Source of the DNA: Candidatus Thorarchaeota archaeon
GTDB taxonomy: Archaea; Asgardarchaeota; Thorarchaeia; Thorarchaeales; Thorarchaeaceae
Assembly (NCBI GenBank): GCA_013388835.1
Contig: JACAEL010000006.1
Location: 1 to 64,000 of the forward strand
Reading direction: 5' to 3'
Length of the DNA: 64,000 nt
The notes under the pieces are model-generated. The model ran no database searches, was not told the origin of the DNA, and was given only the letters and a program-made list of their open reading frames with translations. Each line of letters opens with the position of its first letter. The first letter of the stretch is position 1. Below are positions 32,270-40,588 of this stretch, one piece after another. The position numbers and the translations under genes were made by a program.

Positions 32270-33213
32270 GTATCTCGCCTCGCTAGTAAGAGCCCCCTCT
32301 CGGGTTCATCAGACAGTAGCAGCTGACGTAGATCCTCTGCAACGGAGGGCATCGTGACCGTCGGGGTGCTAAGTATCCGTTTTGTTTCCTCGATGTAGTG
32401 CTTCAGAAGGAGCCGCATTAGTCCAAGCTTCTGGCTGTCACCATCAACCCATAGACTGAGAACACCATTTGGTACCGAGTAGATGAAGTGCCGGATTCGG
32501 CTTGTCTCACAGAGCACAGTCTGAAGCCCGCTGTTGCGTAGCGTTCGGACCACTCGCTCGGAGGCGTCATGAAGTGCAAAGGACATCGCCGCCAGACGGT
32601 CGTTCGTAAAGCCGTCCAACGAAACACGTACGCCTCCATTGAGAGCAAGAAAGACGGACTCGACCGCAGGAATGCTATCATGGACTTGCCGGAGTACTGC
32701 ACGCAATGAGGATGCTTGCGTGCGATCCAGTGAGATAATGGGTCGGGACATGAGCTTCTTCACATCGCGACCCTCGACAACTGAGAAGCCTGTGAGAATG
32801 CGCTGGGTCTCGTCAGCGCTATACGAACGAAGAGGAGGTAGACGGCCATCAAGGTGCTGACGGAGCAAGTAGGAAACCCGTGACAGGTTGTCCTTCATCT
32901 CGATAAACAGAGCAGCAAGATTCACTCGGGGTGCAGTAGTAATCGTCAGGAAGTAGCTCGGATTGCCCGGCAGCGAGGCCAGGAATACTTTGGACGTTTC
33001 GGACTCCATCAGCAAGTACTTGAAGTCGCCGTGAATCAGCCTTGCAACGCCGAATATTGCACAAGCAGCTGAGGCCACTGCAAAGACCTCGTCCTTGCTA
33101 AACCAAACACCCGCGCTAGCGACTGGAAGCCCGTCTCGCTGGACAAGAACAACGTTCTCCACGCCAATGATAGACTTGATGCTCTGCAGCGTTTCGCCAA
33201 GCTCGTCTGCCAA
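32266..33213 (-). CDS. Protein with two roadblock/LC7-like domains (MglB-type GTPase regulator)
   Basis: This 315-residue protein holds two tandem roadblock-like domains. The first, about 1-115, has the family pattern: IKSIIGVENVVLVQRDGLPVASAG, DEVFAVASAACAIFGVARLI, YLLMESETSKVFLASLPGNPSYFLTITT. The second, about 160-270, is weaker: VLRQVHDSIPAVESVFLALNGGVRVSL, then RLAAMSFALHDASERV and HFIYSVPNGVLSLWVDGD. Such domains dimerise and regulate small GTPases. The TTG at 33213 has AAAGAGG 8 bp upstream and a TATA (TTAAATAC) at 33264-33271, so the longer frame to 33429 is not used. Confidence 0.72.
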   Translation of the reverse strand: MADELGETLQSIKSIIGVENVVLVQRDGLPVASAGVWFSKDEVFAVASAACAIFGVARLIHGDFKYLLMESETSKVFLASLPGNPSYFLTITTAPRVNLAALFIEMKDNLSRVSYLLRQHLDGRLPPLRSYSADETQRILTGFSVVEGRDVKKLMSRPIISLDRTQASSLRAVLRQVHDSIPAVESVFLALNGGVRVSLDGFTNDRLAAMSFALHDASERVVRTLRNSGLQTVLCETSRIRHFIYSVPNGVLSLWVDGDSQKLGLMRLLLKHYIEETKRILSTPTVTMPSVAEDLRQLLLSDEPERGLLLARRDT

Positions 33214-33572
33214 TCTTTCGGCCTCTTTACGTGATTTGTCTGGTAGAGAGTCAGAGAGCAGGGTATTTAATCTCCAATAGGATTTGGGAACTCGCAGCAG
33301 TGGCCCGGAAGTCAAACAATGCCACTCATGTATCAAGTGGCATTGGAGGACGGGAGGCAGCCGCCCATGGCGAGCAATCTGATTGGACAACTTCTGCACT
33401 ACGAGGCGCGCGCGTGCATCACTTGGCATGCCAAGACGCAGATACTCTCGCGTGCATAGTCATCCCAGAAACGCGGTATAGAAACACAACCGAGTAGATA
33501 AGTGCCCGGCAGGACCAGCTTGCACAATGCATGCCTTCTTGTGCTCTCACACAAGTGTGCTCTCTTCTGCTG
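33214..33572. other. Gap between the roadblock operon and the HD gene
   Basis: It contains the roadblock TATA box (33264-33271, minus strand). I see no gene, RNA or repeat in the remainder. Confidence 0.45.
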
Positions 33573-34868
33573 TCACATGTGTATCAATGCAGCAGAGGGG
33601 ACTTCCTGGAATACCTCCCTAGCAGCCCTGCCAACCGCCTTTCGATGCTTGTCGGAAGTATAGACCCGAATCACATCAAGATAGACTTTCATGGACTCGG
33701 CTATATTGGAGTAATCGGACAGGTGGCGCGAAACTCTTCGGTCTTCAATCAACTCGTAGACTCCAATCTCCATGGGGTTGAGTTGTCTCGGGTTGTGGGG
33801 TACCGAGGGCAGGGTAGGGACGTCGACTATCACATCTTCGAACGGCACATCCGCTTTGGAGGCAATCTCCTCTTGAAGACTCTCTCGGACCTTCCGCTTT
33901 GTCAGCAACTTGGAAACGAAATGGTCCTGGGTGTGCAGGACCTTTTCAAATGCGGACTTGTATAGTACTCGAGCGTCGAGAAGGTCAATCATTCGTCTGG
34001 CTTCGCGTGCATACTCCGACTCAGAAGGATTCAGTCTTCGCACCTTTGAAACAAGAGACGAGTCATCGATTTCAAGAAACTCCTCCGGCGTCTTGAATCC
34101 TGTCAGGTTCAGCGCCTTGTCTGCGGCATCCATCATTCGTACCAGCATGACTTCAACGCTCCGGACGGTCTTGTGATAGTAGACGTTGAGAAACATTTCA
34201 TATCGAGCGACAAGGAAGGCCTCCAGTGCACCCCTGGCTGCTATGCTAAACTCAATTTCCATGTCGTCGGATATCTCGATGCTCCCAATTAGCCTGTGAA
34301 TGTCTACCAGACCGTAGTTGACGCCGCAGTAGAACGAGTCCCGGACCAGGTAGTCCATCTTGTCCACGTCAACCTGTCCAGCAACAATGCCACTTGTCAC
34401 AGAGTCCTTTCTCATCCTTCTGCGTCCGCGAACCAAATCAGCAACCCTAGTCTTTGTGAAGCCCCCTTCCTCGATTATGTCGCCAATCTCGCTCTCGCGG
34501 ATTATCCATTCAGTGACATCCTCATGGTTGAGCCCGCGGCTCTCAAGCAGTGACTCCTCGAACACATGACTGAATGGGCCATGACCTATGTCATGAAGAA
34601 GGCTGGCAATTCGAACCTCCTGAATCGACTCTTTCTCCAAGCCAATTTGGGGGAGCAACCGCTCGGCCATTAGCCCGGCAAGAAACATCGCACCGATGCA
34701 GTGTCCAAACCGAGTATGCTCAGCTGCCGGATACACCAGATACCCACCAGACAACTGGCGTACTCGTCTGAGCCGCTGGTACGGTTCTGAGTCGATGATT
34801 TTGATCTCCAGAGGGCTGAGCCCTATGAAGCCATGGATGGGGTCGTTAATCTCAGTTGAGTAACCCAA
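33573..34868 (-). CDS. HD-domain phosphohydrolase (SAMHD1/dNTPase-like)
   Basis: This 431-residue metal-dependent phosphohydrolase has the HD set: HTRFGHCIGAMFLA (first His), ASLLHDIGHGPFSHVFEE (HD pair, about residue 92), and VDVDKMDYLVRDSFYCGVNYG, the last Asp and the substrate-side stretch typical of SAMHD1/dGTPase relatives. Likely reaction: a deoxynucleotide triphosphate to the nucleoside plus triphosphate. The upstream HTH regulator gene ends 20 bp before it on the same strand, so they may be co-transcribed. Confidence 0.83.
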   Translation of the reverse strand: MGYSTEINDPIHGFIGLSPLEIKIIDSEPYQRLRRVRQLSGGYLVYPAAEHTRFGHCIGAMFLAGLMAERLLPQIGLEKESIQEVRIASLLHDIGHGPFSHVFEESLLESRGLNHEDVTEWIIRESEIGDIIEEGGFTKTRVADLVRGRRRMRKDSVTSGIVAGQVDVDKMDYLVRDSFYCGVNYGLVDIHRLIGSIEISDDMEIEFSIAARGALEAFLVARYEMFLNVYYHKTVRSVEVMLVRMMDAADKALNLTGFKTPEEFLEIDDSSLVSKVRRLNPSESEYAREARRMIDLLDARVLYKSAFEKVLHTQDHFVSKLLTKRKVRESLQEEIASKADVPFEDVIVDVPTLPSVPHNPRQLNPMEIGVYELIEDRRVSRHLSDYSNIAESMKVYLDVIRVYTSDKHRKAVGRAAREVFQEVPSAALIHM

Positions 34869-34887
34869 GAGGACCGTCTCCCAATAG

Positions 34888-35670
34888 TCAGATGTGTGGA
34901 CTAAAGGACCGCAGTTCGCGAATCAGTTCATCACAGCCCTGAATCTCAGACACACAGAGGGGAAGGTGCATACTGTCCGCGATACGAACAGCAAGAGGGT
35001 CCAGGTCCTTTACCCCTTGAAGAATCACCACTGCAGGTTTCACCGCAATCGACGTACCAATCTGACTTGCCTTTATCGCAACCATCGGAGACCTGCCAGT
35101 GGACACATTTGTGAGGATTGCACCTCTCTGTGTAGTACCACCATACAATCGAAGGAGCTGTTGAGGAGTCAACGACACGATAGCTTTGACACTGTCAAGT
35201 GCAGTATAGCCATAGATATCGCGTTCAAGCAGGCTGCCATGGGTTAGAACCTTACACCTGAGAGCATCGGTGAGAAGTCTGGCAGGCACGGGTACACCAA
35301 ACTCGCGGCTATCAAGGATTGCATCCGATGCAATCTCAGGCGCCACTAGCTTCTCAAGAGCCAAGGCCACTCTGCCGCCATCTGCAGCATCCATTTCAAT
35401 CAGACCTTCCACGAACCGTCGGATCGTTTCTACACGGGGCGACTTGCGTCTACCACTCTCATAGTCACTTATGACAGATGGTGACACCCTCAGGTGTCTT
35501 GCCAAGTCCTTCTGTGAAATCTGAAAGCGCTCCCGCCATCGTCGCATTACTGAACCAGGGTCCTGTTCGGCCAAGCAGATTTCCCCTGCCATGGCTTCTG
35601 CAAGCCTCTGCATAGCCTCATTCTGGTCCATGTGTTCATCAAACGGAAGAGAATAGATAAGAGTTGCCAT
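34888..35670 (-). CDS. XRE-type HTH transcription regulator with C-terminal sensor domain
   Basis: This 260-residue protein has a Cro/CI-type helix-turn-helix, WRERFQISQKDLARHLRVSPSVISDYESGRRKSPRVETIRRFVE (about 45-90), as in the archaeal COG1709 predicted regulators. The C-terminal domain of about 150 residues (REFGVPVPARLLTDALRCKVLTHG, LLRLYGGTTQRGAILTNVSTGRSPMVAIK, KPAVVILQGVKDLDPLAVRIADSMHLPL) probably senses a ligand; none is known. The start may be the ATG at 35670 or at 35631. It is divergent from the GPN GTPase and precedes the HD hydrolase. Confidence 0.75.
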   Translation of the reverse strand: MATLIYSLPFDEHMDQNEAMQRLAEAMAGEICLAEQDPGSVMRRWRERFQISQKDLARHLRVSPSVISDYESGRRKSPRVETIRRFVEGLIEMDAADGGRVALALEKLVAPEIASDAILDSREFGVPVPARLLTDALRCKVLTHGSLLERDIYGYTALDSVKAIVSLTPQQLLRLYGGTTQRGAILTNVSTGRSPMVAIKASQIGTSIAVKPAVVILQGVKDLDPLAVRIADSMHLPLCVSEIQGCDELIRELRSFSPHI

Positions 35671-35719
35671 CGACGGGCTCTAGTCGCACCTTATCGTTTC
35701 GCAGGAGGTCCGAATCAAG

Positions 35720-36484
35720 ATGTTCTTTGTCTTCCTCGTTGGGACCGCGGGTTCAGGCAAGTCGCTCCTGACAGCTGCACTTGAGAAGTGGCTGACAGAA
35801 ACGAAACTCAGTGTGGCCCTGCTAAACCTAGACCCCGGTGTAGAAGACACCCCATACACCAGCGATATTGACATTCGTGAGTATGTGGACTATGACAAAG
35901 TCGTGACCAATTTCAGTCTCGGCCCCAACGGAGCTCTCGTTGCTTCGCTCGACATGGCAGTCAGCTATATGCATGACTTGAGAGAGGAGGCGGAGGATAC
36001 GCAAGCCGACTACATAATTGTGGACTGTCCAGGTCAGATGGAACTGTTCGCATATCGTAACTCGGGCCCGCTAATGGTGAAGGGGCTCAAGGGGCAGGAC
36101 CCGGCGGTTTCGCTCTATCTGCTGGACTCCAACATTGCCCGCGCGCCCGAGGGATACCTGTCATCAATGTTGCTGGGACTGTCGATTAGTATCAGATTCG
36201 GGCTCCCCCAGCTCAACCTACTCAGTAAGTCAGACATCCTCGGCGAGGAAAAGGTTGAGGAGATTGTGGAGTGGTCAACTGAAACATACAAACTGGAAGA
36301 GGCATTGACAGACGCAGGCGAGGGACTGACGCGAGAGTTCGCAGAGGCGATACTAAGAATGTTGGATGACCTTGGCGGAGCGACCGAGGTGTTGCCGGTG
36401 TCTGCCAAGACACTTCAAGGAGTGGATACGCTCTATGGAGAGATGCAACGTATACTCATGGGAGGGGATAACATAGAGAAATGA
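35720..36484 (+). CDS. GPN-loop GTPase
   Basis: This 254-residue homodimeric GTPase has FFVFLVGTAGSGKSLLTAAL (P-loop), VALLNLDPGVEDTPY (switch), SLGPNGALVASLDM, containing the defining Gly-Pro-Asn insert, YIIVDCPGQMELFAYR (G3) and LNLLSKSDILG (G4). Eukaryotic relatives Gpn1-3 help assemble and import RNA polymerase; the archaeal role is unclear. The trmG10 gene follows after 12 bp on the same strand. Confidence 0.9.
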   Translation: MFFVFLVGTAGSGKSLLTAALEKWLTETKLSVALLNLDPGVEDTPYTSDIDIREYVDYDKVVTNFSLGPNGALVASLDMAVSYMHDLREEAEDTQADYIIVDCPGQMELFAYRNSGPLMVKGLKGQDPAVSLYLLDSNIARAPEGYLSSMLLGLSISIRFGLPQLNLLSKSDILGEEKVEEIVEWSTETYKLEEALTDAGEGLTREFAEAILRMLDDLGGATEVLPVSAKTLQGVDTLYGEMQRILMGGDNIEK

Positions 36485-36496
36485 GTGTGAGATGCG

Positions 36497-37501
36497 TTGG
36501 ATAGTTATCTCACAGTGGTTTCGGGGGAGAACCTGAGTCTGTCGCAAGCAGAGCTCGAGTCGCTGGTCAAAATGGTTGATTCCTCAGCGCGGGTCAAGTG
36601 GAGGGGCACGATTGGGATTGTCGATGCTTCGCGAGACCCTTGTGATATCATTCTTAGAAGGGCAGTCTTAGTGAAGGAGTGCGGGAGGATAGTTGCAGAC
36701 GGTCAGACCATCGACGACAGTCTCAGAGTCGAACCGGAGGATGTCGTTTCTTCGAACGAAACATTCTGTGTGAGGTGTCTTGCTCCATCCGACTACGAAC
36801 AGAAGAAAAGAATGGAGACAGATGCAGGCGCCAGAGTGGAGAAGTGGACGGGGGCAAGAGTGTCCCTAAAGTCGCCAGACGTACGACTTGTCTTGTTTAA
36901 GCTTGAGGACAGAACTGTTCTGTGCAAGTCGGTCGTGTCGGATGCCAGACTGAGGGCAATCGCACGTGGGTCTAGGAGAAAGCCGTTCTTTCACCCTTCA
37001 ATGATGAATGCACCACTTGCGGGTGTGCTATGTAACTTGGCACAAATCACATCCAATGACGTGGTGTTGGATCCCTTCTGCGGAGGTGGTGGAATAGTAT
37101 GCGAAGCAGCCATCATTGGTGCTACTACTGTTGGAATAGACCTCAACTGGAAACTCGTTCAGGGTGCTGTCAGCAATCTTGAGCAGTTTGGAGGAAACAA
37201 CTCCTGTGTCGTACTGGGCGATGCGCGCAGCCTGCCGATAGACCACTTTGACTGTGTTGTTTCTGACCCGCCATATGGCAGAGTGAGCTCAACGCGGGGT
37301 GCACAATCAGTGGACTTGGTCAGGAGCATGTTAAATCAAGCAGTCGAAATGGCATCAAGTGGAGCTCGCTTCTGCATATGCGGAGCAAGGGAGATGAACG
37401 TGTCCCAAGTCATGAACGAGCTGGGTCTCGATGTGGTCCGGTCTGTCAGCATCAGGGTTCACCGAAGTCTCACAAGGGATATTGTGGTTGCACGACACTA
37501 G
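36497..37501 (+). CDS. tRNA (guanine(10)-N2)-methyltransferase, Trm11/TrmG10 type
   Basis: This 334-residue protein has a THUMP-type N-terminal half (about 1-150) and a Rossmann methyltransferase half. Visible motifs: RRKPFFHPSMMNAPLAGVLCNL, DVVLDPFCGGGGIVCEAAIIG (SAM loop), TTVGIDLNWKLVQGAVSN and VVSDPPYGRVSST, the DPPY catalytic motif of N2-guanine methylation. The archaeal enzyme makes m2G10/m2,2G10. The start is a TTG (36497) with GTGAG upstream, 12 bp after the GPN gene. The last 4 bp overlap the convergent UPF0201 gene. Confidence 0.85.
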   Translation: MDSYLTVVSGENLSLSQAELESLVKMVDSSARVKWRGTIGIVDASRDPCDIILRRAVLVKECGRIVADGQTIDDSLRVEPEDVVSSNETFCVRCLAPSDYEQKKRMETDAGARVEKWTGARVSLKSPDVRLVLFKLEDRTVLCKSVVSDARLRAIARGSRRKPFFHPSMMNAPLAGVLCNLAQITSNDVVLDPFCGGGGIVCEAAIIGATTVGIDLNWKLVQGAVSNLEQFGGNNSCVVLGDARSLPIDHFDCVVSDPPYGRVSSTRGAQSVDLVRSMLNQAVEMASSGARFCICGAREMNVSQVMNELGLDVVRSVSIRVHRSLTRDIVVARH

Positions 37502-37923
37502 GTTTCGATCACACGACCCCCTTCCGTGCGAGGGGCTAGCCATGACAAGAGCGCTTCAAACTCCGTATGGCCGTCAAAAGACATTATGATCCAGATTCCA
37601 CCCAATGGAGGAGTCTCTTCGGAGTCGTCCAGAAGACGAATTCTACGATTCAAGGCAGCCTGCTTGTCAAGGGCGATTCTAGTCCTGAGTCCGTCCCAAT
37701 TGGACAACAGTCTTGAACGCACCGCGTCAATAATGCGCAACTCATGGACTCTGGAACGAACATGGTTCAGAGACTCTCTTGTTTCGGAACAGTACCGAAA
37801 CTCAGAGACAGGACCATCTACACTAACCAGTGGAACACTAGTTCCGACTACATTACAAATGGCAGAGCGCACAAGTTCGACGTCTTCTGTTGGATAGACT
37901 GGGCAATGAACTTCAATTCTCAT
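37498..37923 (-). CDS. UPF0201 family RNA-binding-like protein
   Basis: This 141-residue protein starts MRIEVHCPVYPTEDVELVRSAI at the ATG 37923, and contains SRVHELRIIDAVRSRLLSN and ALDKQAALNRRIRLLDDSEETPPLGGIWI, the conserved blocks of the archaeal UPF0201 family that usually follows a UPF0200 kinase-like gene, as here. Its biochemical role is not known; an RNA-related function has been proposed for the fold. The start lies inside the end of UPF0200 (11-bp overlap). An upstream extension of the frame to 38001 overlaps that gene and is not used. Confidence 0.82.
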   Translation of the reverse strand: MRIEVHCPVYPTEDVELVRSAICNVVGTSVPLVSVDGPVSEFRYCSETRESLNHVRSRVHELRIIDAVRSRLLSNWDGLRTRIALDKQAALNRRIRLLDDSEETPPLGGIWIIMSFDGHTEFEALLSWLAPRTEGGRVIET

Positions 37924-38464
37924 CGCGAGTGAGCTCCGTAATAGTCCTTGCCACAAGTTCATTGAAAGACTCCAACGTGCTTTCGTTGACAAGCAGCACA
38001 TCGCTTAGTGCAATCACTCCACCTATACCCACGGAGATTTCTCTGAGATCCCGTTCTCGGAAGCTGGTCCAGTCAAGTGGGGCATCCCTTCGGGCCCTAG
38101 CCTGCAGCCGTTGAAACCTAGTGGCGGGGGACGCATGAACCGAGATGACTGTGATGTCATCTGTGAGTGAACTGAAGACATCTAGCTCCGCAACACTTCT
38201 GCAGCCCTCGATTACGACGGTATCTGTTGCGCGACTAAGGATGGCTTCGACGCAGCGTTTGGCTACTGCGCCGGGACCATCCTGTGCCCGCAGCTCCAGC
38301 ATTATTGTTCTGGTATTCTCTGCGTTTGGCTCAAGTCCTCTTCTGCGGCTTTCCTCGCGGATGACGTCACCCATGACAAGGACTTCGTAGCCGGCAGACC
38401 TGAAAGCATCTGTGACCACGCTCTTGCCTGCACCGGGCATGCCCGAAACCACTATGATTCTCAT
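37913..38464 (-). CDS. UPF0200 P-loop kinase-like protein
   Basis: This 183-residue protein of the adenylate/dephospho-CoA kinase-like fold has IIVVSGMPGAGKSVVTDAFRSAGYEVLVMGDVIREESRRRGL (P-loop and nucleotide-monophosphate lid start), DTVVIEGCRSVAELDVF and LQARARRDAPLDWTSFRERDLRE. This is the archaeal UPF0200 family, sometimes described as a dephospho-CoA kinase-like protein; the substrate is unproven. GGAGTGG precedes the ATG. It sits between the AAA ATPase and UPF0201 in one run. Confidence 0.85.
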   Translation of the reverse strand: MRIIVVSGMPGAGKSVVTDAFRSAGYEVLVMGDVIREESRRRGLEPNAENTRTIMLELRAQDGPGAVAKRCVEAILSRATDTVVIEGCRSVAELDVFSSLTDDITVISVHASPATRFQRLQARARRDAPLDWTSFRERDLREISVGIGGVIALSDVLLVNESTLESFNELVARTITELTRDEN

Positions 38465-38514
38465 TAGTTCCACTCCGAGCTCGCTCACAGTCGATTAGAC
38501 GGCGTAATCTCGTA

Positions 38515-39642
38515 CTATAACACGTAGTCTTGGTTCACAGCAGGTCGAACCCGCTGAAGCACTCTGAGCACTATCTCGTCCGTGATGGTGGTTTTTCCTT
38601 CACAGATTGCTATGTGCAGAGACTCCTTTAGTATCCTGTCGCGTAGGTCCCGTCCTGAGAGACCCTCTGTTCTTGCAGCTAGCAGCCCCAAATCGGTTTC
38701 CAGTCTGAGTGGCAGTCGGGCAGAGTACAGCCGAAGGATTCTCAGCCGGTCCTCGACGTTAGGAAGACCAAACTCAAATACAGTGTCGAAACGGCTTCTC
38801 AGAGCGGGATCAATTAACCCAGGTGCATTCGTGGCTCCAATCACAACCACACCAGAGTCATCCGCGTTTCTATCCAGCTCGCCAAGTAATGCAGTCACCG
38901 TTTCTGACACATCGCCCCTTATGGACTGAAAGGAGCGTGCGAGACCTATCGCGTCGAGTTCATCAATGAAGACTATGCTGGGGGCGGCTCTTCTGGCTTC
39001 ATCGAAGAGGGAGCCAATCCTTCTGCTCCCCTCTCCAACGTACACCCCAATCATGTCGGAAGCCTTCGTTAGGAAAATGCGGGCTTTGGCCTCATGTGCT
39101 AATGCTCTTGCAGTCATGGTCTTCCCGGTGCCTGGACCACCATAGAAAAGAACTGCACGAGGGGCCCACTCTCCGAGTTTCTGAGGATTATCAAGGTAGG
39201 CCAAGATAAGTCTGCACTTTCGCTTCACCTCTTCGTGCCCAATCACCTCGCTAAGAGGAGGACCAGCCGTATACTGAGGAGGCTCGCCTCTAAGAGTCGT
39301 CAAATGAATCTCGGTTTCATCAGTAATGACGGATTCATCAGGAGTTGCTGCGATCACTTGGAATGCAAAGTCCGGCATGATGTATCTGTCAAAGAGGTAT
39401 GCACCGGTCCTCACAACTGTTCCTGCCCACTGTGCTCTAGCATAGTCTACGAAAAGACCTGGGTTGTCAATCTCGAGGCTAGCGGATCGCGGCTCCCCCT
39501 TCACCCTGAAGGGATATCCAACAGCATCGAGAGTCACAGATATTGTACGTGGTACTCTGTTAGCTCTTGTCCGGGTCGTCTTCTTGGTGGTTTCATGTGT
39601 GGGGGAGGGCAGTTCTACCCCAGACTCCTTCCGTTTCGGCAA
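38515..39642 (-). CDS. AAA+ ATPase (COG1223-like)
   Basis: This 375-residue classical AAA ATPase has an N-terminal domain of about 115 residues (beta-rich, SVTLDAVGYPFRVKGEPRSASLEIDNPGL), then VIGHEEVKRKCRLI, Walker A FYGGPGTGKTMTARALAHEA, pore-loop-like KASDMIGVYVGEG, Walker B SIVFIDELDAIGLAR and the second region of homology VVVIGATNAPGLIDPALRSRFDTVFEF with two Arg fingers. A C-terminal helical lid follows. Relatives of this archaeal group have unknown substrates; remodelling of a protein complex is the general role. Confidence 0.83.
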   Translation of the reverse strand: MPKRKESGVELPSPTHETTKKTTRTRANRVPRTISVTLDAVGYPFRVKGEPRSASLEIDNPGLFVDYARAQWAGTVVRTGAYLFDRYIMPDFAFQVIAATPDESVITDETEIHLTTLRGEPPQYTAGPPLSEVIGHEEVKRKCRLILAYLDNPQKLGEWAPRAVLFYGGPGTGKTMTARALAHEAKARIFLTKASDMIGVYVGEGSRRIGSLFDEARRAAPSIVFIDELDAIGLARSFQSIRGDVSETVTALLGELDRNADDSGVVVIGATNAPGLIDPALRSRFDTVFEFGLPNVEDRLRILRLYSARLPLRLETDLGLLAARTEGLSGRDLRDRILKESLHIAICEGKTTITDEIVLRVLQRVRPAVNQDYVL

Positions 39643-39743
39643 GCACGCACACCTCGTTGTTTCACTCTAATGGTGAGTCCCTTTAAGAGTTCCTTTCGGA
39701 ACACTGTTCCCTGAGATATGAACAATATTCAAGAGGGCTCTGG

Positions 39744-40325
39744 GTGTCCTCTGTTTCGGTGCCGACAGTGATTCGTGCCTTTCTCAGTGTTGATATCGAG
39801 AACGAAGCGCTTCTTGCAAGAATCGAGTACCTACAGAGGAAACTGGATACAGGGGCGGCTCGTCTGAAGCTAGTTGAGCATGACAACATCCACTTTACGC
39901 TCAGGTTTCTTGGGGACATATCGGAGGCGGTCGCACAGAGAATGCACGAGGAACTCTCGAAAGTCAGATTCAGCCCTTTCAATATTGACATTGCCGGAGT
40001 GGGAGCCTTTCCAAGCGTCAAGAGACCCAATGTGGTCTGGATTGGAGTGCGGAGCAACATGGACCGTCTGGAAGCCATTAAACAGGATATTGATAACAGG
40101 CTCGCGGAATTCGGACTCGGCCCTGAAAGGAAGTTCGCTGCGCATGCAACGATTGCGCGCGTCAAGTCAATCACCGATAGAGTGAGCTTTGAGGCCAGCC
40201 TGAGAGACCTGTCAGGGGAGGTTGTCGGCACTATGCCTGTCACGGCCTTCAGGATGACTAAGAGTACGCTCACACCGAGTGGACCACAATACGAAACCCT
40301 GTGGGAAGTCCGAGGTAGTCCTTAG
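39744..40325 (+). CDS. thpR: RNA 2',3'-cyclic phosphodiesterase (2'-5' RNA ligase family, ThpR)
   Basis: This 193-residue 2H phosphoesterase has the two catalytic HxT motifs, NIHFTLRFLG (about residue 49) and FAAHATIARVK (about 131), with the family end TKSTLTPSGPQYETL. It opens 2',3'-cyclic phosphates on RNA and can join or cut 2'-5' tRNA halves in vitro. Given five interrupted tRNA genes nearby, a part in RNA end processing after splicing is possible but inferential. The GTG at 39744 has AGAGGG 8 bp upstream. It is divergent from the AAA ATPase. Confidence 0.9.
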   Translation: MSSVSVPTVIRAFLSVDIENEALLARIEYLQRKLDTGAARLKLVEHDNIHFTLRFLGDISEAVAQRMHEELSKVRFSPFNIDIAGVGAFPSVKRPNVVWIGVRSNMDRLEAIKQDIDNRLAEFGLGPERKFAAHATIARVKSITDRVSFEASLRDLSGEVVGTMPVTAFRMTKSTLTPSGPQYETLWEVRGSP

Positions 40326-40340
40326 CAGGACATGCTAGAA

Positions 40341-40447
40341 TGGTGGGTCGGGGGCGATTTGAACGCCCGATCTCTTGCACCCCAAGCAAGTATCATACCA
40401 ATCTAGACCGTGGGCGGAACGTCCACAGAAAGCTAGACAACCGACCC
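40341..40447 (-). tRNA. tRNA-Pro (GGG) with a 30-nt insert in the D-arm
   Basis: The acceptor GGGTCGG/CCGACCC is perfect, with discriminator A and encoded CCA (40341-40343). The anticodon arm CTTGC-TTGGGGT-GCAAG gives GGG. The T-arm GGGCG-TTCAAAT-CGCCC is canonical. The D-arm GTCTAG...ATTGGTATGATAC is split by 30 nt. Because GTCTAG stands at both edges of the insert, the junction can slide over 6 nt. The insert holds a GTGG/CCAC hairpin. Mature length is 74 nt before CCA. TATA-like CTTTATCT lies at 40478-40485 on the minus strand. Confidence 0.88.
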
Positions 40448-40588
40448 GTCACATGGGAAGTGGCGCAATGGTAATCAAGATAAAGATTGCTTCAGTGCGG
40501 CGAGTGCTCATGAGACCACATGTTCCAATGACTGACACTGGGATTTATGTCCTTGGGAGGACACAGCAGACAGCGAGAGTAGAGTTCC

